A stretch of 64,000 nucleotides of DNA from positions 372,001-436,000 of the forward strand of contig NZ_RZNF01000007.1 of NCBI RefSeq assembly GCF_003992725.1, read 5' to 3'. This document shows, in pieces, positions 27,680 to 36,570 of this stretch. The position numbers were made by a program, and so were the translations under genes. The notes beneath the pieces are model-generated. The model saw only the letters and a program-made list of their open reading frames with translations, made no database searches and was not told the origin of the DNA. The stretch is from Rhodomicrobium lacus (GTDB taxonomy: Bacteria; Pseudomonadota; Alphaproteobacteria; Rhizobiales; Rhodomicrobiaceae). Positions within the stretch are counted from its first letter, which is position 1; every line of letters starts with the position of its first letter.

Positions 27680-28204
27680 ATGAACAAGTCGATTGTCGCG
27701 GGCGTGATGGCGCTCGCGCTTCTGGGACCGTCGTGCGTCTACGCGCAACGGGCCGATGTCGAGGATAACGGCGCGCAAGGCACTCAGGCACAACCGCAGC
27801 AGCGCCAGACGGAGCAGAAGAAGTTCCGCTTCGGTCGGGACGACATGAAGGCTTTCGCGGATGCGCGCATCGCCGGTCTGAAGGCGGGGCTCAAGCTCTC
27901 GCCCGATCAGGAGAAGAATTGGCCGCCGGTCGAGCAGGCTTTGCGCGACATCATGCAGAAGCGCATGGATCAGAGGCTGGCGAAGCGCGATCGGCAAAAG
28001 CCCGAAGACGCCATTCAGGCGATCAAGGAGCGCGCCGAACAGCTTGAGGAACGCGGTGGGTCGCTGAAGAAGCTCGCGGACGCGGCCGAGCCGCTTTACC
28101 AATCGCTGAGCGAGGCGCAGAAGCGCAGGCTCGTGGCGTTGCTCAAGGCGGGCGACGAAGGGCTGGGCCGCGTCGCGAAACGTCGTGGAGGCGGGCGCGG
28201 CTGA
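27680..28204 (+). CDS. Spy/CpxP-like periplasmic protein (LTxxQ family)
   Basis: A 174-residue exported protein: signal peptide NKSIVAGVMALALLGPSCVYA, then a Gln-rich linker and a long helical body. The LKLSPDQEKNWPPVEQALRDI segment (about 72-92) matches the LTxxQ motif of the Spy/CpxP family, ATP-independent periplasmic chaperones or inhibitors of stress sensors. A second helical copy occurs near LYQSLSEAQKRRLVALL. The C-terminus ends in a basic RRGGGRG tail. The ATG at 27680 has GAGGAAG before it. Divergence from a DegP-type protease supports an envelope quality-control role. Confidence 0.8.
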   Translation: MNKSIVAGVMALALLGPSCVYAQRADVEDNGAQGTQAQPQQRQTEQKKFRFGRDDMKAFADARIAGLKAGLKLSPDQEKNWPPVEQALRDIMQKRMDQRLAKRDRQKPEDAIQAIKERAEQLEERGGSLKKLADAAEPLYQSLSEAQKRRLVALLKAGDEGLGRVAKRRGGGRG

Positions 28205-28318
28205 CGGCTGACGGGTCATTGACAGAGGGCGACGCCATGCCGCCCTCTCGACCAGGTGAAGGAGGAGCGGCTTCGGCTGCCGGGCGCGTCCCGCCCGTAC
28301 CGATGGCCCGTATGTCGA

Positions 28319-28579
28319 TTATTCCTTTTCGCGGGGATTATCGAGCGGCTGGAGCCGGATCGGTTTTCCGCTGTCGACCTTCGCCGCTGCCGTCACGATG
28401 TCGCCGGCCTTGATGATCAGGTCGCGAACCGCAGCGACGCTTTCGCCCACTTGCACCCAGCCATCCAACTCGTTCATAAAGATGTCGGAGCCGCCATGGG
28501 CGCCCTTGCGCACGCGCTGGATATCCTCCACGCAAATCAGCGTAAGATTGCCATTGGTGTCGTGAAGTTCGATGAACAT
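28319..28579 (-). CDS. small protein, FlbD-like pattern
   Basis: An 86-residue protein I cannot name with confidence. The sequence FIELHDTNGNLTLICVEDIQ...DGWVQVGESVAAVRDLIIKA has the strand-turn-strand then V-x-E-S pattern of the small FlbD-like proteins found in flagellar operons, but there is no flagellar gene nearby, so this is only a resemblance. The ATG at 28579 has GGGAGG 12 bases upstream. It converges on the Spy-like gene and stands alone. Confidence 0.6.
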   Translation of the reverse strand: MFIELHDTNGNLTLICVEDIQRVRKGAHGGSDIFMNELDGWVQVGESVAAVRDLIIKAGDIVTAAAKVDSGKPIRLQPLDNPREKE

Positions 28580-29020
28580 AGACCTTGATCCTCCCGAGCA
28601 GGGATAACGGCTCGCCTGTCCGCATCGCAGCCGCCAGACAACTATATCACCGGGGTTGGAAAGCGAACGTTCTAATTTAGGAAGCTTGCGAGCGAGTACC
28701 AGCCCGAAGGGCCAGAGCGGCGATCCGCCACGGCCCGGTGTCGCAAGTGAATCCGGCGCATCCCGCCGCCGCTTGGTGTCGATCAGGTTCGATTTCCCGA
28801 CTTCCCGGAGAGAATTGCAAGCATTCCTCGGCACTCGATATTCTGATTAGAACAACTCTAATTTTAAGAGATAAATATTGCGCCTTCGTCTGTCGCGCTT
28901 TACACGATGGCACTACGCGCCTTTTCAATTTTTGCGCCGGTTCGCTTGAGATCTGCACATCGTGTCTTGTAAATCGGGCGCGATCGGCAGGGTCATGCGC
29001 GTTCGGTTCAGGAGCCTTGC
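28580..29020. other. 441-base intergenic region upstream of the FTR1 gene
   Basis: No convincing coding frame. The right part (28835-28905) is AT-rich and carries the Irr-type palindrome listed separately, so it is probably the promoter of the iron permease gene. A half-site-like AACGTTCTAATTT lies near 28668 towards the other, divergent gene. Confidence 0.55.
28846..28862. promoter_or_regulatory. candidate iron control element (Irr-type box)
   Basis: ATTAGA-ACAAC-TCTAAT is a perfect 6+5+6 inverted repeat. Its core TTAGAAcaaCTCTAA is one base from TTAGAA-N3-TTCTAA, the form I recall for alphaproteobacterial Irr sites. It lies 159 bases upstream of a gene for a high-affinity iron permease. 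Confidence 0.5.
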
Positions 29021-29878
29021 ATGCTTGCCGCCGCCATCATCGTTTTCCGGGAAGTCATCGAGGCCGGGCTGATCGTCGGGATCGTGCTGGCGGCGACGAA
29101 GGGCGTGCCGTCGCGCGGCTGGTTCGTGGCGGGCGGCATCGCTGCTGGGCTGATCGGTGCGGCTTTGCTTGCGATCTTCGCGGGCAGCCTGTCGGAGGCG
29201 CTCGACGGCGAAGGGCAGAAGGTGTTCAACGCGGGCGTGCTCGCGCTCGCGGTGTTGATGCTGACCTGGCATAACGTCTGGATGGCGAGCCACGGCAAAC
29301 AGATGGCCGCCGAGCTATCGGCCGCTGGCGCCGCCGTGGCGGAGGGTACGAAGTCGCTGATGGCGCTGGCCATCGTGGTTGCGGTCGCGGTGCTGCGCGA
29401 AGGCGCGGAAGTGGTGCTGTTCCTCTACGGCAATGCGATCGCGTCGCGCGAAAGCGGCTCCATGATGCTCGCTGGCGGCATGCTGGGACTCGGCGGAGGG
29501 ATCGCGCTCACCGGCTTGACCTATGCAGGGCTCGTCCGTATTCCGCCGCGCTACCTTTTCTCCGTGACGAGCGTCTTGATTGCGCTTCTCGCGGCGGGCA
29601 TGGCCTCGCAATGCGTCAGGATTCTTCAGGACGCCGACATCGTATCCATCTGGGTGGACACAGCCTGGAATACGTCGGGCTTCCTGTCGACGAACACGCT
29701 TTTCGGCGTGATGATGCAAACCCTGGTCGGTTATGATGATCGTCCGTCGTGGCTTCAGGTCGCTGTCTATCTCACAACGCTGTTCGTGATCTTTGGATTG
29801 ATGCGGGTCAGTCATATCCGCCATGCGAGGCGGCGGGGCGCGCATCGTCGCCCTGATGTCTCGCCCGCCCGCGGCTAG
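29021..29878 (+). CDS. FTR1-family high-affinity iron permease
   Basis: A 285-residue membrane protein with seven probable transmembrane segments. The two REXXE iron-passage motifs are present: REVIE (10-14, in the first helix) and REGAE (126-130). This is the permease part of EfeU/FTR1-type ferrous-to-ferric uptake. EfeO/EfeB or cupredoxin partner genes are absent from the flanks, so it may act alone or with distant partners. An Irr-like palindrome upstream suggests induction at low iron. Confidence 0.9.
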   Translation: MLAAAIIVFREVIEAGLIVGIVLAATKGVPSRGWFVAGGIAAGLIGAALLAIFAGSLSEALDGEGQKVFNAGVLALAVLMLTWHNVWMASHGKQMAAELSAAGAAVAEGTKSLMALAIVVAVAVLREGAEVVLFLYGNAIASRESGSMMLAGGMLGLGGGIALTGLTYAGLVRIPPRYLFSVTSVLIALLAAGMASQCVRILQDADIVSIWVDTAWNTSGFLSTNTLFGVMMQTLVGYDDRPSWLQVAVYLTTLFVIFGLMRVSHIRHARRRGAHRRPDVSPARG

Positions 29879-30113
29879 ATCAATCTGCGTCCAATCGGTA
29901 TCGCACTGGTCCACACAAGCTGTCGACACTGCAAATCGACGGGCGTCGTGCCGCGTCCGAAGCTGTCGTGCGGCCGATCTGACGCGCAGCCGAATGCGTA
30001 AAGACGCCCGCGTGTTTCGGCTATCACGGCATCCCCGCGCTTCTGGGGCGCCGCTTGCTTCCGAACGCGTATTTGCTTGGCGGTCGACGCGCCGACGCGA
30101 TAATGTCGCACCC

Positions 30114-31310
30114 GTGACCGCCAGCGAAGCCCCCGCCTCAGTTTCCGAAGCCGCCGCGCCTCCCTGGATGGTTCGGCTGTTCGCGCTCGCCTGCGGCATC
30201 CTCGTCGCCAACATTTACTATGCGCAACCCCTCGCCGGGCCGATTGGCGCTGAACTCGGCCTGCCCGCCACGGCAACCGGCCTCATCGTGACCATGACGC
30301 AGGTTGGTTATGGGCTGGGGTTGTTGCTGATCGTGCCGCTGGGCGATCTCGTCGAAAACCGCCGCCTGATCGTGAGCGTGATTGCGCTCGACGTGCTTGC
30401 GATTCTCGGCATCGCCGCAGCGGGCGCACCGGGACCGTTCCTCGCGGCCGCCTTTCTCGTGGGGCTCTTTTCGGTCGTCGCGCAGATCATCGTGCCGCTC
30501 GCCGCACAGCTCTCGCCGGATGCGACGCGCGGGCAGACGGTCGGCAATGTCATGAGCGGGCTACTTTTGGGCATCATGCTTGCGCGGCCCGTGTCGAGCT
30601 TCGTTACCGAACTCTCATCGTGGCATGTGATCTTCATCGCGTCGGCGGTCGCGATGACTGCTCTCGCGGTCGCGTTGCGCGTTTGGTTGCCGGAGCGGCG
30701 GCCTGCGTCGGGGCTTTCGTATGGCGGTCTGCTGCTTTCGCTCGCGCGGCTCTTCGCGGAGACCCCCGTTCTAAGGCGGCGCGCCTTCTACCACGCGCTG
30801 ATGTTCGCGGCCTTCAGCCTGTTCTGGACGGCGACGCCGCTGCTTCTAGCCGGACCGCTCTATGGGCTATCGCAAGGCGGCATTGCGCTTTTCGCCTTCG
30901 CAGGCGTTGCCGGAGCCGTGGCCGCTCCGCTCGCCGGCCGGCTCGCCGATCGGGGACGGACGCGGATGGCGACAGCGGCGGCGATGGCATGCGCCGCGCT
31001 CGCCTTCCCGATGACTTTCGCGGCGGAACCGGGCTCGGCGCTCGCGCTCGGCCTTCTCGTCGCTGCGGGCATCCTGCTCGACTTCGGCGTATCGGCCAAC
31101 CTTGTCCTCGGACAGCGCGCGATCTTCTCGCTGGCGGCAGCCTATCGCAGCCGCCTGAACGGGCTTTACATGGCGATCTTCTTTGCGGGCGGCGCGATCG
31201 GTTCGGCTGCCGGGGCGTGGGCTTTCGCGAGCGGGGGCTGGCCGCTTTGCGCCGCCACAGGCTTTGCATTTCCGATAGCGGCGCTTATCTATTTCGCGAC
31301 GGAACGCTAA
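30114..31310 (+). CDS. MFS transporter
   Basis: A 398-residue major facilitator with about 12 hydrophobic segments. The loop between helices 2 and 3 reads GDLVENRRLIV, the GxLaDRxGRR-type motif, and a second copy GRLADRGRTRM occurs in the C-terminal half. The opening ANIYYAQPLAGPIGAELGL is typical of the family of AraJ/YgaY-like putative sugar or drug exporters. The likely start is GTG 30114; the frame remains open upstream but that stretch is Arg/Ser-rich and not membrane-like. mutM begins 4 bases after its stop, so the two may be co-transcribed. Confidence 0.85.
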   Translation: MTASEAPASVSEAAAPPWMVRLFALACGILVANIYYAQPLAGPIGAELGLPATATGLIVTMTQVGYGLGLLLIVPLGDLVENRRLIVSVIALDVLAILGIAAAGAPGPFLAAAFLVGLFSVVAQIIVPLAAQLSPDATRGQTVGNVMSGLLLGIMLARPVSSFVTELSSWHVIFIASAVAMTALAVALRVWLPERRPASGLSYGGLLLSLARLFAETPVLRRRAFYHALMFAAFSLFWTATPLLLAGPLYGLSQGGIALFAFAGVAGAVAAPLAGRLADRGRTRMATAAAMACAALAFPMTFAAEPGSALALGLLVAAGILLDFGVSANLVLGQRAIFSLAAAYRSRLNGLYMAIFFAGGAIGSAAGAWAFASGGWPLCAATGFAFPIAALIYFATER

Positions 31311-31314
31311 GCCC

Positions 31315-32202
31315 ATGCCCGAATTGCCCGAAGTCGAGATCGTCCGGCGCGGCCTCGCTCCTGCGATGGAGGGCGCCGCGTTCTCCGCCGTGACGCTCAA
31401 CCGCGCCGACCTTCGCTTTCCCTTCGTGCCGCATTTCGCCGAGCGCCTGCGCGGGCAGCGCATAGCGCGTCTCGCGCGTCGGGCGAAGTACATCGTGGCG
31501 GAAACCGACAGCGGCCTCTGCCTCGCAATGCATCTCGGCATGACGGGTCGCTTCACCATTGAGCGCCATTTCGACGGCGCAGGGGTTACGCCCGGCTCGT
31601 TTTACTACGAGCATCCATCCGATGCGCGCCACGACCACGTCGTTTTCGCGATGAGCAACGGTGAAGTGATCCGTTACAACGACCCGCGCCGCTTCGGTTA
31701 CATGACACTGTTCGACGCGGGCGAGATGGCGGCGCATCCCCTCTTTCGCGGGCTTGGGATCGAGCCGCTGTCCGATGCGCTGACGCCGGACTATCTCGCT
31801 GCGCGCGCGGCGGGAAAGGCACAGGCGCTGAAGGCCTTCCTCCTCGACCAGCGCATCATCGCGGGGCTTGGCAACATCTATGTGTGCGAGGCGCTGTTTC
31901 GGGCGGGGCTGCCGCCCGATGCGGAGGCGGGGGCGCTCGGCGTCGGCAGGCGAGGCAAGGCGGCCGCCGCTCGGCTCTGCGCGGCGATCAAGGCCGTACT
32001 CGGAGACGCGCTCCTGGCGGGTGGTTCCTCGATCCGCGATTACCGCCACGCCGACGGCGACGGCGGCCATTTTCAGGAGAAGTTCGACGTCTATGGGCGC
32101 GGCGGCGAGCCGTGTCATAATGGCTGCGGCTCCGACATCGTAAGAAAAGCCCAACAGGGACGCTCGACCTTTTTCTGCCCGCGCTGTCAGGCAAAAATCT
32201 GA
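31315..32202 (+). CDS. mutM: formamidopyrimidine-DNA glycosylase
   Basis: Removes 8-oxoguanine and ring-opened purines from DNA and nicks the abasic site. The catalytic N-terminus PELPEVE (Pro2 nucleophile, Glu3) is intact, Lys58 lies in LARRAKYIV, and the C-terminal zinc finger is seen as CHNGCG...FFCPRCQ in the last 35 residues. The 295-residue length is normal. An enoyl-CoA hydratase gene starts 13 bases after it, a frequent arrangement in Hyphomicrobiales. Confidence 0.96.
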   Translation: MPELPEVEIVRRGLAPAMEGAAFSAVTLNRADLRFPFVPHFAERLRGQRIARLARRAKYIVAETDSGLCLAMHLGMTGRFTIERHFDGAGVTPGSFYYEHPSDARHDHVVFAMSNGEVIRYNDPRRFGYMTLFDAGEMAAHPLFRGLGIEPLSDALTPDYLAARAAGKAQALKAFLLDQRIIAGLGNIYVCEALFRAGLPPDAEAGALGVGRRGKAAAARLCAAIKAVLGDALLAGGSSIRDYRHADGDGGHFQEKFDVYGRGGEPCHNGCGSDIVRKAQQGRSTFFCPRCQAKI

Positions 32203-32215
32203 AAGGAAACACCGG

Positions 32216-33019
32216 ATGACTTCCAATATCGCGTCTTCCGAAACCGCTTCTCTTGAAACAGTGCTGTTCGAGAAAAAGGGCAGGGTCGGCCTCATCACGC
32301 TCAACCGGCCCAAGGCGCTGAACGCGCTCAACGCGCAACTCATCGCGGAACTCAATCAGGTGCTCGACGCCGTCGAGGCGGATGCCGACATCGGGGCCAT
32401 CGTTCTCACGGGCTCGGAGAAAGCGTTCGCGGCGGGCGCGGACATCAAGGAGATGAAGGACAAGACCTTCGGCGACGTCATCCTGCACGATTTCATCGCG
32501 CCCTGGGAACGCATCACCCGCGTTCGCAAGCCGGTGATCGCGGCCGTATCGGGTTTTGCGCTCGGCGGTGGGTGCGAACTCGCCATGATGGCCGACTTCA
32601 TCATCGCATCCGACACGGCGAAATTCGGCCAGCCGGAAATCACCCTCGGCGTGATCCCCGGGGCAGGCGGCACGCAGCGTCTTGCGCGCGCGGTCGGCAA
32701 GGCGAAGGCGATGGACCTCATCCTCACGGGGCGGCTCATGAACGCGGCCGAGGCCGAGCGCGCAGGGCTCGTGGCGCGCGTCGTTCCCGCCGCCGATCTC
32801 GTCGCGGAGGCGCTGAAAGCAGCCGAAAAGATCGCGAACTTCTCGCTTCCCTCGGTCATGCTGGCCAAGGAAGCGGTCAATCGCGCTTTTGAGACGACCC
32901 TTTCCGAGGGCGTGCGGTTCGAGCGCCATGCCTTCCATGCGCTGTTCGCGACGGAGGACCAGAAAGAGGGCATGGCGGCCTTCGCAGAGAAACGGCCTCC
33001 GCAGTTCAAGCACGGCTAG
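32216..33019 (+). CDS. enoyl-CoA hydratase
   Basis: A 267-residue crotonase-fold enzyme that hydrates trans-2-enoyl-CoA in beta-oxidation. Both catalytic glutamates are seen: [12 protein letters not shown] and [20 protein letters not shown]. The oxyanion-hole segment [11 protein letters not shown] is also present. Ribosome site GAAAGGAAA sits upstream. No other fatty-acid gene is near; the gene is placed by its conserved partnership with mutM rather than by pathway. Confidence 0.93.
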   Translation: MTSNIASSETASLETVLFEKKGRVGLITLNRPKALNALNAQLIAELNQVLDAVEADADIGAIVLTGSEKAFAAGADIKEMKDKTFGDVILHDFIAPWERITRVRKPVIAAVSGFALGGGCELAMMADFIIASDTAKFGQPEITLGVIPGAGGTQRLARAVGKAKAMDLILTGRLMNAAEAERAGLVARVVPAADLVAEALKAAEKIANFSLPSVMLAKEAVNRAFETTLSEGVRFERHAFHALFATEDQKEGMAAFAEKRPPQFKHG

Positions 33020-33111
33020 CGGAGCGACGACCAGCTTTTGTGATCGCCATGCATTGGACAGACACGGGTTCTCACGCTACGATAACGGTAACGTGAAGGA
33101 AGGCATCTCGC

Positions 33112-33906
33112 TTGAAAAGCATGTCCAACCCCGTGGCGGAACGCTCCCACTTCAACGCCAGCCGCTGCGAAGCGTGCTTCATCCGGCATCGTGGGATCTG
33201 TCAGGCTCTATCGATGGAGCAACTCGAACGGCTGAGTTCGATCGCCCGTCGCCGCGTCATTCCGGCGAACCAATACATCTTCCGAGACGGTGACGAAGCC
33301 ATCTCCTTCGCGGCCGTCAATTCGGGTGTTGTGAAGCTTATCAAGACGACCTCGGAAGGCGAGCGCCACGTGATCGGCCTCGTCTACGCGCCTGAATTTC
33401 TGGGCCACACCTTCGCGGAGACGCACAAGTTTTCCGCAGCCGCCGCGACCGATGTCGACATCTGCACATTCCCGCGGCAGGCGTTCAACCGCCTGCTGCT
33501 CGAATATCCGGACATGCAGCGCTGGCTGTTCGAGTTCACGGTGCGGGAACTGGACGTCACGCGCGAGTGGACGCTCATGCTCGGGCGCAAATCCTCTTAC
33601 GAGCGCGTGGCGAGCCTGCTTCTCATCACGGCGCGGCGGACCCGCAATGCCGGGAGCCAGCATGTTCAGGAAAACAGCGCCGAGTTCGAGCTTCCGATCA
33701 CGCGCTCCGAGCTGGCGGATTACCTTGGCCTTACGCTCGAAACGGTGAGCCGTAAGGTCAGCCAATTGAAGCAGGAAGGACTGATCGAGCTTCGTTCGAC
33801 CCGCGACATTTTCGTTCCGAACATCGAAAAGCTTGCCGAGGCAGCAAGCATGGATGACCACCGCGAGTCTGCGAAGGCGGCGAAAATTGCCGCCTTTCCG
33901 GCCTGA
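33112..33906 (+). CDS. FNR/FnrL-type oxygen-sensing regulator
   Basis: A 264-residue Crp/Fnr regulator. Cysteines at 19, 22 and 30 (CEACFIRHRGIC) and 118 (DICTFP) are the four ligands expected for an oxygen-labile [4Fe-4S] cluster. The cNMP-like sensor fold spans about 40-150 and the helix-turn-helix is ITRSELADYLGLTLETVSRK, with the E..SR recognition residues that read TTGAT-N4-ATCAA sites. TTG at 33112 is eight bases after AAGGAAGG and is better placed than ATG 33121. A c-type cytochrome gene lies next door, consistent with redox control. A perfect hairpin CTGACGC / GCGTCAG overlaps the stop codon. Confidence 0.92.
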   Translation: MKSMSNPVAERSHFNASRCEACFIRHRGICQALSMEQLERLSSIARRRVIPANQYIFRDGDEAISFAAVNSGVVKLIKTTSEGERHVIGLVYAPEFLGHTFAETHKFSAAAATDVDICTFPRQAFNRLLLEYPDMQRWLFEFTVRELDVTREWTLMLGRKSSYERVASLLLITARRTRNAGSQHVQENSAEFELPITRSELADYLGLTLETVSRKVSQLKQEGLIELRSTRDIFVPNIEKLAEAASMDDHRESAKAAKIAAFPA

Positions 33907-34049
33907 CGCAATGCGCGGCGTCAGCCCGGACGAAGCCAACGTCGTAGATTGATTTTGTCGAGCAGCTTGTCTGCGTCAAGATCCGATGCCGACGCGAGGT
34001 GATGTTCGCATGGCTTAACGCGCCGTGGCACCATGAACCCGTTTGGCGG

Positions 34050-34472
34050 CTACTTCGCCTGAATGCCTTTGACGTACATGCCAAGTTCCGTCACCGCGCG
34101 GCTTGCCGAAGCCGGCCCGCACTCGTCGGAAAAGATCGATGTCCAGTTCGGCATGCCCCCATGCGACTTGCCGCTTTCGCCTTTCAGAAGTTTGAAAACG
34201 TATTCCGTCGGAAACGAGCCGTTCGAACGCTCCGCCAGCGTCGTCAGGTCCGGCGGCGTGAGCTTCAGTTCCTTTGCGAGGATGCCGCCGCCCTTGCCGT
34301 CCGGGCCGTGACAATAGGTGCAGTTTTCGGCGAAGAGCTTGGAGCCGGGGAGCACTTCCATCCGCGCGCATGGGTCGATTCCGCTCCCCGTTTGCGCCGC
34401 GCAGGGTAGGATGAACATCGATAGCGCGAGCGCTACGGCGGCGCGGACTTTGTTTCGTGGAGTTCCGCGCAT
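34050..34472 (-). CDS. monohaem c-type cytochrome
   Basis: A 140-residue exported protein with a signal peptide (about 9-26), haem-binding CTYCH (Cys51, Cys54, His55) and a probable distal ligand Met107 in HGGMPNW. It carries extra cysteines at about 24, 35 and 118. The small class I fold suggests an electron carrier or the haem domain of a respiratory complex, but no oxidase genes flank it. It lies head-to-head with yqeY and converges with the FNR-type gene, making oxygen-responsive control plausible though no FNR site was found upstream of it. Confidence 0.88.
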   Translation of the reverse strand: MRGTPRNKVRAAVALALSMFILPCAAQTGSGIDPCARMEVLPGSKLFAENCTYCHGPDGKGGGILAKELKLTPPDLTTLAERSNGSFPTEYVFKLLKGESGKSHGGMPNWTSIFSDECGPASASRAVTELGMYVKGIQAK

Positions 34473-34661
34473 GGTGCAGTCCTTACCCTCGGTCAGCCTT
34501 ACTCGAAACGATTCTCACAGGGAAGCCAACCGCATGCATGCGGTTTCCACCGCAAGATCGGCCCGATCGGTATCGTGTCGGAATACGAAGAGGCCACCGG
34601 CATGCGTTGTCGAGCGCCACTCGAAGCGCTAAATCTTCTCATCAAGGAAAGGAATGCGGCC

Positions 34662-35123
34662 ATGATTCGCCAAAAAATCTCCGAGACTCTGAAAGACGCC
34701 ATGCGGTCGAAAGACGAGGTGAAAACGACGACGCTGCGCATGGTGAACGCTGCGATCAAGCAGAAGGACATCGACGTGGCGCGCGGTCGCGGCGATGAGC
34801 ACATCGGAGAGGACGAGGTGCTGAATCTGCTGCAAAGCCTGATCAAGTCTCGTCGCGAGTCCGTCGAGCTTTACAGGAAGGGCGACCGGCCCGACCTGGC
34901 CGCGAAGGAAGAGGCCGAGATCGCGATCATTTCGGACTTTCTGCCGAAGCAGATGGGCGAGGATGAGCTGAAGGCTGCGGTGAAGGAACTGGTGGGCTCG
35001 ATCGGCGCGACGAGCGTCAAGGACATGGGCAAGGTCATGGCTGCGCTGAAGGCGAATTACGCGGGCCAACTCGACATGACGAAGGCAAGTGCCGTCGTCA
35101 AGGACGTGCTCGCCGGGAAATGA
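34662..35123 (+). CDS. GatB/YqeY domain protein
   Basis: A 153-residue protein with the YqeY pattern: IRQKISETLKDAMRSKDEVK at the N-terminus, the RRESVELYRKGDRPDL segment and FLPKQMGEDELKAAV towards the end. It resembles the tRNA-binding tail domain of GatB; free-standing YqeY proteins have no settled function. The ATG at 34662 has AAGGAAA upstream. A good intrinsic terminator follows. Confidence 0.9.
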   Translation: MIRQKISETLKDAMRSKDEVKTTTLRMVNAAIKQKDIDVARGRGDEHIGEDEVLNLLQSLIKSRRESVELYRKGDRPDLAAKEEAEIAIISDFLPKQMGEDELKAAVKELVGSIGATSVKDMGKVMAALKANYAGQLDMTKASAVVKDVLAGK

Positions 35124-35150
35124 CCGGCAATTCCCGGCTTTATGATGGAT

Positions 35151-35194
35151 CAGGGCGCGCGGCCTCAGTGTGAGGGCACGCGCCTGTATTTTTT
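35151..35194 (+). terminator. intrinsic terminator of yqeY
   Basis: CAGGGCGCG pairs with CGCGCCTG around an inner CCTCA-GTG-TGAGG stem, followed by TATTTTTT at 35187-35194. It is 27 bases past the stop. Confidence 0.8.
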
Positions 35195-35336
35195 GCGCAG
35201 AGTTTCCGCGGAAGCCGTACGCGAGCGTCCGGCTTGCGCTATGGCGTCGTGCCGTAACCAGGACGCAGCACGCACTGAGCCGTGATTGGCCTATCAGTTC
35301 CCGGCGTCAAAGCGTCTGATCCAACCGCAGGACGAC

Positions 35337-35576
35337 CTAATGCAGGTTGGCGAGCCCCGTGTGCGAAAAGCGATCCTGACGCGTGGTCAATACCTTCGGC
35401 ATCCGGGACACCAGCTCGATAAGCAGCAGAAGCTCCTGCCTGACGTGGTGATCCTCGATACGGCTGAACGCCGTAACCAGTTGACGCGACTGCTCGACAG
35501 CACCGTTTTTCGTGTCGACCGTAGTGCCGACCCCATCGAGCAAGGAACGGAACAACTCGTCCATGTCCTGTTTCAT
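35337..35576 (-). CDS. small helical hypothetical protein
   Basis: A 79-residue frame from ATG 35576 with GGAG nine bases upstream. Composition looks protein-like (helical, leucine-rich: MDELFRSLLDGVGTTV, then VRQELLLLIELVSRMPKVL) and unlike the opposite-strand reading. I recognise no family. It sits alone between the yqeY terminator and the pirin gene. Confidence 0.5.
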   Translation of the reverse strand: MKQDMDELFRSLLDGVGTTVDTKNGAVEQSRQLVTAFSRIEDHHVRQELLLLIELVSRMPKVLTTRQDRFSHTGLANLH

Positions 35577-35707
35577 CACTACCGACTCCAACTCAACCTT
35601 ACGCCAAGGTGACTGCCCAAGCGACCAACAATGGTGTACGCAACAATTATTGCAACTTTAAGTCAAGGCGTGCCGTTGTCACGTCACAGGTTTGTCAACG
35701 GATCGCG

Positions 35708-35759
35708 CCTTGCGTGAAGATGATCTGCGCGGTCATTTTCCACCCAGTTCCACGCAAGG
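35708..35759. repeat. inverted repeat downstream of the pirin gene
   Basis: CCTTGCGTG (35708-35716) and CACGCAAGG (35751-35759) are perfect 9-base arms with a 34-base spacer, 10 bases past the pirin stop on the minus strand. A long-loop terminator or a protein-binding site is possible. Confidence 0.35.
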
Positions 35760-35768
35760 TTTACCTTG

Positions 35769-36479
35769 CTAAACGGACACTCTCATGTCGAAGAGAAGCA
35801 CCTCCGCCTTTTCCACAGCTTCGATGCAGATATCCTCTTCCGAAATGGTGCCAGCGCCATCGCCCGCGTCGAGGCGCTCGCCATTTGCCGTCACCGAACC
35901 TCGAACGACTTGAACCCACCGCGCGCGTCCATCTGCGACCCGATGCTCGACGGGTTCGCCCGGTTCGAGAATCGTCGCGTAGATATCCACATCGCGGTTG
36001 ATCGCAATGGAACCGTCGCGACCGTCTCCCGACACAACAAGCCGAAGCCGCCCGGACTTCCCGGGCACGGAAAATGTCTTCTGGTTGTAGCCCGGTGTGG
36101 CACCATCGCGTTCAGGCAAGACCCAGATTTGCAGGAAATGCACTGGCTCCGTATCCGATGCATTGAACTCGCTGTGACGAACGCCCGTGCCCGCCGACAT
36201 GTGCTGCACATCGCCCGGGCGGATGACCGACCCGTTTCCCATGCTGTCCTTGTGCTGAAGCTCTCCCTCGATCACGTAGGAGATGATTTCCATGTCGCGA
36301 TGGGCGTGGGTGGGGAAGCCGCCCCCAGGCGCGACGCGATCCTCATTGATGACCCGGAGGGGCCCAAAGCCCATGCGCTTCGGGTCGTAATACTCGCCGA
36401 ACGAGAAGGTGTGGCGACTGTCGAGCCAATCGATCTGAGTGCGGCCCCTGTCTTCGGACCTGATAACAACCATGGCCAT
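35769..36479 (-). CDS. pirin-family cupin protein
   Basis: A 236-residue bicupin. The N-terminal cupin has the metal ligands His58 and His60 (FPTHAHRDMEI) and His102/Glu104 (VRHSEFN), as in YhaK/YhhW-type pirins, some of which have quercetin 2,3-dioxygenase activity in vitro. WLDSRHTFSFGEYYDPKRMGF is the usual start. The physiological role of bacterial pirins is poorly known. It stands alone. Confidence 0.9.
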   Translation of the reverse strand: MAMVVIRSEDRGRTQIDWLDSRHTFSFGEYYDPKRMGFGPLRVINEDRVAPGGGFPTHAHRDMEIISYVIEGELQHKDSMGNGSVIRPGDVQHMSAGTGVRHSEFNASDTEPVHFLQIWVLPERDGATPGYNQKTFSVPGKSGRLRLVVSGDGRDGSIAINRDVDIYATILEPGEPVEHRVADGRARWVQVVRGSVTANGERLDAGDGAGTISEEDICIEAVEKAEVLLFDMRVSV

Positions 36480-36570
36480 CCGATTTTCCTTCGCTAAGCT
36501 GCCTGGCCGTCACATGCGTATCGGTAGACCGGCCGCCAAGAGCAAAGGGAAATCACAAGCGCGTAAGCGA

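Noticed and set aside
33020-33111. rpsT, which often follows mutM and the hydratase gene in this order
   Set aside because: The gap is only 92 bases and no ribosomal S20 pattern is present.
33945-33962. FNR box (TTGATTTTGTCGAG)
   Set aside because: Only one half-site matches, and it lies downstream of both neighbouring genes.
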